This document shows, in pieces, positions 57,640 through 64,000 of a DNA stretch of 64,000 bases. The stretch is from assembly GCA_036898215.1 (NCBI GenBank), contig CM072555.1:3365523-3429522 (forward strand), in the 5' to 3' direction. The notes under the pieces are model-generated. The model saw nothing but the letters and a program-made list of their open reading frames with translations, made no database searches and had not been told where the DNA came from. The position numbers and the translations under genes were made by a program. Numbering within the stretch: position 1 is the stretch's first letter; each line of letters opens with the position of its first letter. This DNA is from Platycarya strobilacea. Lineage: Eukaryota; Streptophyta; Magnoliopsida; Fagales; Juglandaceae.

Positions 57640-58398
57640 ATGTTGGAAGCTAAGGCAAATCCAAATCTCAGCAAGTCAACGGGCCTGCCTCGGAAGCGTT
57701 TCTACAGGGCACGTGCACACAGCAACCCATTAAGTGATTCTCACTTCCCAGTGCCAATCTCCCCTAGTCATGTTGACTACTCCCTTCATTACCCTCATCT
57801 CTTCCCTTCTTCTGATCAGAGTGATAGCTCCAAAAAGATCCAGTTTGCAGATATTGGTTGTGGTTTTGGAGGACTGCTCATCAGTCTTTCAACCCTTTTC
57901 CCTGAGACCCTAATGATTGGCATGGAACTTAGGGATAAGGTTACCGAGTATGTCAAGGAGCGGATTTTAGCACTGAGGGTGGCAAATCCAGGCCAATACC
58001 AAAATATCTCAGTGACGCGGACAAATTCGATGAAATACATTCCAAATTACTTTGAGAAAGGACAGCTTTCAAAGATGTTCTTCTTGTTTCCGGATCCTCA
58101 CTTCAAAGAGAAGAATCATCGACGTCGGGTGATCAGTACACATTTGCTAGACGAGTATGCTTATGCTCTTGGGGTTGGTGGGATCATATACACAATTACA
58201 GATGTAGAAGAACTAGGAGAGTGGATGAAGGCTTGTTTAGAAAGTCATCCCATGTTTGAAGCCCTCACAGAGAAAGAGCTTGAAGCAGATCCAGTTGTAG
58301 AGCTCTTGAGTTCTGCCACCGAGGAAGGACAGAAGGTTGCTAGGAATGGTGGACAGACTTTCCGAGCAGTTTACAGACGCATTATGCCACCATTATAA
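57640..58398 (+). CDS. TRM8: tRNA (guanine-N7-)-methyltransferase catalytic subunit (TrmB/Trm8/METTL1 family)
   Basis: 252 residues in one coding exon, the family's normal length in plants. It transfers a methyl group from S-adenosylmethionine to N7 of G46 in the variable loop of certain tRNAs. In eukaryotes the enzyme acts with a WD-repeat partner (Trm82/WDR4). Visible motifs: GLPRKRFYRARAHSNPLSD at 15-33, the SAM-binding FADIGCGFGGLL at 69-80, acidic MELRDKV at 95-101, TRTNSMKYIPNYF at 126-138, and the catalytic-site FLFPDPHFKEKNHRRR at 148-163. The start at 57640 is the first ATG after a strong acceptor (CTTTGCAG|AAGAAAGCC at 57630). The frame open upstream crosses that acceptor and is intron. 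An untranslated first exon must lie upstream, possibly near 52087. No defect is seen; the gene is probably functional. Confidence 0.93.
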   Translation: MLEAKANPNLSKSTGLPRKRFYRARAHSNPLSDSHFPVPISPSHVDYSLHYPHLFPSSDQSDSSKKIQFADIGCGFGGLLISLSTLFPETLMIGMELRDKVTEYVKERILALRVANPGQYQNISVTRTNSMKYIPNYFEKGQLSKMFFLFPDPHFKEKNHRRRVISTHLLDEYAYALGVGGIIYTITDVEELGEWMKACLESHPMFEALTEKELEADPVVELLSSATEEGQKVARNGGQTFRAVYRRIMPPL

Positions 58399-58623
58399 AA
58401 CATAGAAAAACTTTTAAGGTTGCTCAAATGTAGTTGATTAATCGGATCATTATCTTGGCACGGTAGCATGTATTGTTGTTCAGCAAGTCTTCAAGCGGAT
58501 CGTCTGGTTTTTGAAAATTGTATTTTTCTCTTTTCTTGTGATATTGAGATTACTACAAACATTTGCGGGAAGTTTATAGTTTTTCCAATTGACTTATAAT
58601 TTTGTGATGTTTGTGGCCAACAG
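58399..58623 (+). other. 3' UTR of the methyltransferase gene
   Basis: T-rich sequence after the stop with TTGTATTTTTCTCTTTTC, typical of a plant 3' UTR. No strong AATAAA was seen. The end is unknown. Confidence 0.4.
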
Positions 58624-58749
58624 GGCGATGGGCTAAAGCTCGATGCAATATCTTACTAGACGTACTTGTTTGATCGGTGGAAACCAGTGATGCTGCCGCC
58701 TAATGAGGTTTCACCTGAGGTCCTTCCGAATGTTGGGGGACAGCTGTAA
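58624..58749 (+). pseudogene. Unassigned coding-like fragment behind an acceptor
   Basis: Follows GTGGCCAACAG, an acceptor-like signal. One frame reads GDGLKLDAISY, a stop, then TYLFDRWKPVMLPPNEVSPE and VLPNVGGQL before TAA at 58747-58749. The amino acid text looks protein-like, but I cannot place it in a family. It is either the last exon of a lost gene or an alternative 3' exon of the methyltransferase transcript. Confidence 0.3.
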
Positions 58750-59110
58750 AGGAGGGGACGATCTAAAAGTTTTAAATATTATGTCATTGTTTTGATTAAA
58801 ATACTATAACGAAATAGTTTGATATTAATATTATTTTATATATTATTTTAAAATATTTTATATATAAATAAATTATATTTTAGAATAATAGTTAATATTT
58901 AATTGTACTTTGCTCTCTTTTAACTTTTATTTCATTTATAATGTGACCTCTAAATTAAAATTTTTAACAATTAATTTCATTAATTTTTTAAGTTTTTACA
59001 ATTTCTCACTTTGTCTATTAGCCACGGCAAAATAAATGAAAATGACTACACTTGCGCCTCACATGCATAACCTACAAGAGAAAAATGGAAAAGTTGTGGT
59101 CAGAATGTTG
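58750..59110. other. AT-rich spacer
   Basis: A/T-rich sequence with no gene or repeat recognised. Confidence 0.5.
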
Positions 59111-59790
59111 ATATTGCAACCCAAGCTCAAATCTACATTCTCTATTCCCTCCCGGACCTCGTTGCACAATCTCTTATGCATCCCATTGGAATAAATCTCC
59201 TATCGCAATCTATAACTCTGCCTCTAACGTTGTGTGCGGCTTTTTCTATTGTTCTCCACGTTCCCATCAATTACCTTCTTGTTTATGTGCTGAAACTTGG
59301 AATCAAAGGCATTGCCTTGAGCGGCATTTGGGCTAATTTCAATCTGGTCGGATAGTTGATGGTTTATATTGCAATCTCCGACGTATACGAGAAAACATGG
59401 GGTGGAATTTCCTTCGACTGTTTCTAAGGATGGAAAGCTTTCTGAATTTAGCCATTTCAAGCTGCATTTCAATTTTTCTGAAATGGTGGTGGTACCGGGT
59501 ACGAAATCATGATTTTGCTCTGGGGACTTTTACTCAATCCCCAAGCAACCGTTGCGTCAATGGGAATTCTAATTCAAGCCACGACTTTGATGTGCATTTT
59601 TCCATCTTCTTTAAACTTTGGTGTGTCAACAAGGGTTGGAAACAAACTGGGTGCTAACAATCCAATCAAAGCAAAACTTGCCGCGAGTGTCGGCCTCTCT
59701 TTCACCTTTGTATTGGGATTCTCAACATTGTTTTTTGCAGTAATGGTTAGGAATATATGGGCAAACCTGTTCACCCAATACACAGATATT
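59111..59790 (+). pseudogene. MATE (DTX-type) transporter pseudogene fragment
   Basis: Middle part of a multidrug and toxic compound extrusion protein, a plant family of secondary carriers with 12 membrane helices and about 500 residues. Recognisable pieces are YSLPDLVAQSLMHP, INYLLVYVLKLGIKGIALSG, AISSCISIFLKWWWY, and (from 59509) LNPQATVASMGILIQATTLM and FGVSTRVGNKLGANNP. Defects: a stop at about 59356 (NLVG then TAG), a stop near 59425 with a shifted frame (CF then TAA), and a small insertion near 59495 where GGTACCGGGTACGAA replaces GGTACGAA. The N-terminal third and the last helices are missing. It matches the DTX48-type clade best, by memory of the family. Confidence 0.85.
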
Positions 59791-60700
59791 ACGAATATTT
59801 CTACACAATCTTTTAACTTTTACACTATTATTTTTTTAATTTGTTTATAATTTGTTTATAATTTTTATTTTGAATTTTTTCTTTCTAAATTTATTTAATT
59901 TTTTATTCCTTATTTATATATCAAATATTTGATAAAAAATAAAATAAAAAAATGTGATGTATAGAAATTATGTGAATAGTAAAAATTTGTATAGATTTTT
60001 TTAGATATTATAGCCCTAACGTCAATGGTCTTACCCATTATCATAATATAAATTAGGGCTTTTTCGTTTTTCTCTTACAAGTTATGCATACGAGGCACAC
60101 GTATAGTTATTTTCGTTTGTTTAGACGTGACTAATAAATGAAAGTAAGATATTATGAAAAATTAAAAGTTGGTAAAGTCAATTGTTGAAATTCTTATTTT
60201 ATAAGTCACATTATAAATTTAGTGAAAGTTGGAGGGATAAAATATAATTAATCTTTATATATATGTAATTAGTCTAGTCTAAATTTAAATAAAAAATAAT
60301 AAGAATTGAGAAAATTAAAATATAGAAGACCTTTGATATGGTCAAAATATATTTATCATATTTCGATTGAAATTTTATATTTTGGCCATTATAAAACTCA
60401 TATATATTCTGTATTGGACAATCGACTGACACGACGCAAGTACAAGATTAAAAATTGTAGATTATTTCTGGCAGAAGGGACAACTTACCACTCTTGGCCT
60501 TTTCTTTTAAGTCTTTAAATGTATTTGAAAATAAAATTGCATATTTTTAATTTTAATTGTTTTAAGATTTTTGTTTTTTGTTATTTTTTGTGGTTGATCA
60601 ACTGTGAAAATCTAGTAGTTAAAAAATTCAATTCTAAATATTTAGAGCGGAGAGGAATTTGTCTATTTTAATAGAGTAATGCTTCTGTAAAAAATAATAT
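59791..60700. other. Intergenic AT-rich DNA
   Basis: No recognised feature. The frame at 60306-60518 has no domain. Confidence 0.5.
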
Positions 60701-60978
60701 ATATTTTTATTTATAACGAACAAACGAAATTTATCAGCCGTCCCTGTCCCACCACTAAATTATGTGAATGATCCCACCACTATTATTTTAAATTTTGCAT
60801 AGTGACTTGCATAGTAATTTGTATAGTAATTTCAAAACCTATAAATAGGGGCTTCAGTTGTAATGAAATTCATAAGAAAAAATAGAGAGAGAAATAAAGT
60901 TTCAGTTCTTAAGAGTTTTAGAGAGAATTTCTTATTTCTCTTTTGCAATAGTAGTTCTTTTCTTTAAGTTTCATAACA
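60701..60978 (+). repeat. 5' LTR (right part) of a Ty1/copia element
   Basis: The region ends AGTTTCATAACA just before a primer binding site. It contains ACCTATAAATAGGGGC (TATA box, about 60838-60853) and a purine-rich transcribed leader (60870-60925). The left boundary could not be fixed, because the second LTR is outside the window. Confidence 0.5.
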
Positions 60979-60979
60979 C

Positions 60980-60992
60980 GTTATCAGCACGA
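60980..60992 (+). other. Primer binding site of the copia element
   Basis: GTTATCAGCACGA directly after the putative LTR end matches the site common in plant Ty1/copia elements. It gives the plus orientation. Confidence 0.65.
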
Positions 60993-61147
60993 CGGTTCTA
61001 CCAATTCTGAAGCTAGTGGCCTTATTCCTCTGTAAGTTTTTCAATATATTATTTGAAATCTTTGATATATTTTATTGATGATTATTTGTGTGAATTTATA
61101 AATATATTTTCTGAGATACACATATTTATTATTTATATGTGTAGAAA

Positions 61148-62205
61148 ATGGTAAATCTTACAAAATTGGAATTTGTTGCTCTTGATATATCTGGAAAAAA
61201 TTATTTATCCTGGATACTTGATGCTGAAATACATCTTGATGCAATGAATCTGGGAGAAACTATTAAAGAAGGAAATCAAGCATCCCTGCAGGAATGTGCT
61301 AAAGCAATGATTTTCCTTCGCCACCATCTTCATGAAGAATTGAAAAATGAATATCTCACAGTAAAAAATCCCTATATTTTGTGGAATAATTTAAGGGAGA
61401 GGTATGAACACCAGAAGACTGTCATCCTCCCAAGAGCTCGTTCTCAATGGATGCACCTAAGATTGCAAGATTTTAAAAGTGTTAGTGAGTATAATTCCAC
61501 ACTTTTTAAAATAAGCTCAGTATTAAAATTATGCGGTGAGAAAATCACCGATGAAGATATGCTAGAGAAGACTTTTACTACATTTCATACCTCGAATGTG
61601 CTCCTGTAGCAGCAGTACCGAGAGAGAAAGTTCAAAAAATATTCTGAACTTATATCATGTCTTCTAGTAGCTGAGCAAAATAATGAGTTCTTATTAGAAA
61701 TCCACCAGTCATGCCCTACTGGCTCAATATCATTCTCTGAAGTGAATGGTAATAGGTTTGCATCATTCCCAGAAGTGAATGGTGCATCCTTTAGAAGAAA
61801 TCGGAGGCGTGGACGTGGTAGGAGAAATTATAGAAATGTTGGTCCCAGGAATGACAACATTAAAAGGGATTATAATATACCATATCACCAGAAGTGGTAC
61901 AATTCAGAGAGGGGTAAAAATTCTCAGAATAATTCTTCAAAGAAAAGTGAAGAGGTGTGCCATAGATGTGGAATGACTGGACATTGGTCACGTACCTGTC
62001 GTACGGCCAGGCACTTAGCTGATTTATATCAAGTTTCTATTAAATGAAAGAATAAAGTGCATGAAACAAATTTAGTAGAACCATCAGATGATTTATTAGA
62101 TTCAGAAGATGTAGACGTTATTCATCTTGATGTATCTGATTTCTTTAATCATCCTGATGGTAGTATTGAACACTTAATTGGAGATGGAAGTGTTCCACTC
62201 AATTA
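61148..62205 (+). pseudogene. Ty1/copia gag region, broken
   Basis: The gag frame starts at the ATG at 61148 (MVNLTKLEFVALDISGKNYL) with a typical gag core to about 61606, where TAG interrupts it. It resumes through 61742-62047 with an Arg-rich RRNRRRGRGRRNYRN stretch and a zinc knuckle CHRCGMTGHWSRTC near 61960-62001 (CX2CX4HX4C). Another stop lies at 62045-62047, and the frame then continues to a TAA near 62205. Nucleocapsid function would need repair of these stops, so it is inactive as it stands. Confidence 0.85.
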
Positions 62206-62255
62206 ATGTATTTTCTTTCTATCAGTAATAAAAGTTTTGTATATTTTGTAGAATC

Positions 62256-64000
62256 ATGGATCACATTGATAAGTTTTTTATTTTTGAGTTGAATGATAAA
62301 GATATATGTCTGGCTGACAGTGCTACAACTCACACAATTCTCAAAGAAAAGAAATATTTTCAAAATCTAACACTAAGTAAAGCTTATGTCCATACCATAT
62401 CAGGTTCATCGGATTTAATTGAGGGCTCCGGAAGAGCTTATATTGTGTTGCCTAATGGCATCAAATTTTGTATTGATGATGCTCTATTCTCTTCACAATC
62501 CAGAAAAAATTTATTGAGTTTCAAAGATATACGTCATAATGATTACCATATTGAAACGACCAATGAAGGCAGTAAAGAGCATATTTTTATTACTAAAACA
62601 GTATCGGATCAGAAGCTCGTATTAGAAAAACTGTCTGCTCTATGTTCTGGATTGTATTATACAAAAATGAGAACAATTGAATCATATGTGGTAATGCACC
62701 AGAAGTGCATTGACCCTAAAGTATTTATGACTTGGCATGATCGCCTTGGACATCCGGGTTCTATAATGATGAGACGAATTATTGAAAATTCGCATGGGCA
62801 TCCCTTAAAGAATCAAAAGATATTTCTACCCAATGAATATCCGTGCTCTGCATGTTCTCATAATTATTAGACCATCTCCCTCAAAAGTCATTGTTGAATC
62901 TTCATCCTTTTTACAAAAGATTCACCGAGATATATGTGGGCCTATTCATCCATCAAGTGGATCATTTAGATATTTTATGGTTCTAATTGATGCATCTAGT
63001 CGATGGTCACATGTTTGTCTTCTTTCCACTAGAAATGTTGCATTTGCTAGACTTCTTGCTCAGATAATTAAACTACGAGCACAATTTCCTGAGTATCCGA
63101 TCAAGACCATTTGATTGGATAATGCAGGTGAATTTTTATCTCAAGTTTTTGATGATTATTGAATGTCAATAGGAATAGATGTTGAACATCCTGTTGCCCA
63201 TACACACACACAAAACAGTTTAGCTGAGTCTTTGATCAAAAGGCTTCAACTAATCGCTAGACCTTTACTTATGAAATCAAGACTACCTATTTCTGTTTGA
63301 GGACATGCTATACTTCATGCAGCATCTCTAATTCGCATTAGACCATCTGCATATCATAAATATTCTCCATTACAACTTGCATTTGGTCAACAACCAAATA
63401 TTTCTCATCTTCGTACTTTTAGATGTGCTGTATATGTTCCAATTGCACCTCCACAACGTACAAAAATGGGCCCTCAACGTAGACTTGGGATATATGTTGG
63501 TTTTGATTCTCCATCCATTATTAGATACCTTGAACCCCTTACAGGGGATATGTTTAAAGCACGTTTTGAGGATTGTCATTTTGACGAATCAAATTTTCCG
63601 TTAATGGGTAAAGAAAAGTCGATGCCTGAAGCACGACAAGATATTACTTGGGATAATAAGACCCTGTCTCATTTTGATCCTCCTACAAAAGAATGTAAAC
63701 GGGAAGTTCAAAGGATTATTCATTTGAAAAATGTTGCAAATCAGTTACCGGATGTATTTACTGATACTAAAGGTGTAGTAAAATCTTATATTTCTGCTGT
63801 TAATACTCCAGTAAGGATTGAAGTCCCTGAAGGACAAATTGTCAAAACAACAATAAGTGAATCTAAAATACGCCTGAAGCGTGGAAGACCTATTGGTGCA
63901 AAAGACAAAATTCCCAGAAGGAAAAGAATACAAAATGAATTTGGTATTCCTGAAGAACACATACCCACAATACAGGCCACAAATATAATTAGTGCTCTTA
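62256..64000 (+). pseudogene. Ty1/copia protease and integrase region, broken, runs off the right edge
   Basis: The protease-like part shows CLADSATTHTIL with the D-S-A-T form of the active site (near 62307). The integrase has its zinc finger at about 62734-62865 (WHDRLGHPGS, then CSACSHN), then the core HRDICGPIHPSSGSFRYFMV, LDNAGEFLSQVFDDY and NSLAESLIKRLQLIARP. Stops near 62868, 63112, 63162 and 63298 and a frame shift near 62868 break it. After 63300 the open text continues (PHQRRLGIYVGFD-type region, RKRGRPIGAKDK-like tail), typical of the link to reverse transcriptase. Reverse transcriptase itself lies beyond the window. Confidence 0.85.

Overview
This window is nuclear DNA of a seed plant, most likely a woody eudicot. 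The base composition is AT-rich, protein genes have many short exons with GT/AG borders, and plant-specific families are present (a NAC transcription factor, a WW-domain CFL1-type fragment, a MATE transporter relic). Plant-type transposable elements fill most of the rest: Ty3/gypsy chromovirus, Ty1/copia, L1-type LINE, tRNA-derived SINE, hAT, CACTA and Mutator-like MITE. I cannot fix the species from sequence alone. A tree of the Fagales type is a guess.

Layout. 1-1200: probably the first untranslated exon and promoter of a minus-strand gene lying off the left edge. 1240-6130: AT-rich intergenic DNA with a Mutator-type MITE, a fold-back element and a possible hAT relic. 6133-13555 (+): a complete 14-exon gene for an ER-type coiled-coil membrane protein of 445 residues. 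Its intron 4 holds a decayed LINE. A probable 3'-UTR intron (13617-22299) holds a 7.7-kb Ty3/gypsy chromovirus, itself split by a 5'-truncated LINE (22-bp target duplication) and a 1-kb hAT element (8-bp target duplication). 23372-27330: a SINE split by a 3.7-kb hAT element with a partial transposase. 27330-38250: a transposon field with hAT and CACTA-type elements, one containing an exon-like captured segment.

38639-41591 (-): a NAC-domain transcription factor gene with three coding exons, possibly a fourth two-codon first exon, and a MITE in its last intron. 42000-51800: intergenic DNA with microsatellites, four related CACTA-type MITEs (counting the one in the NAC intron), another hAT element and a patch that may be organelle-derived. 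51800-58400: a GC-rich exon-like segment, an antisense LINE, a 96-bp LINE remnant, fragments resembling heat-shock-factor and CFL1 genes, a SINE, a 121-bp hAT MITE, and then the intact tRNA (guanine-N7) methyltransferase catalytic subunit gene (57640-58398, +). 59110-59790: a MATE transporter pseudogene. 60700-64000: the 5' part of a decayed Ty1/copia element that runs off the right edge.

Only three loci look like functional protein genes: the coiled-coil protein, the NAC factor and the tRNA methyltransferase. They are unrelated in function. The most informative part of the window is the transposon stratigraphy: at least nine insertions have readable target-site duplications, several of them nested, so their order can be worked out. 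I found no evidence for a wholly new multi-gene system. The best candidates for new description are the hAT group with TAGG-type termini and the small MITE families.
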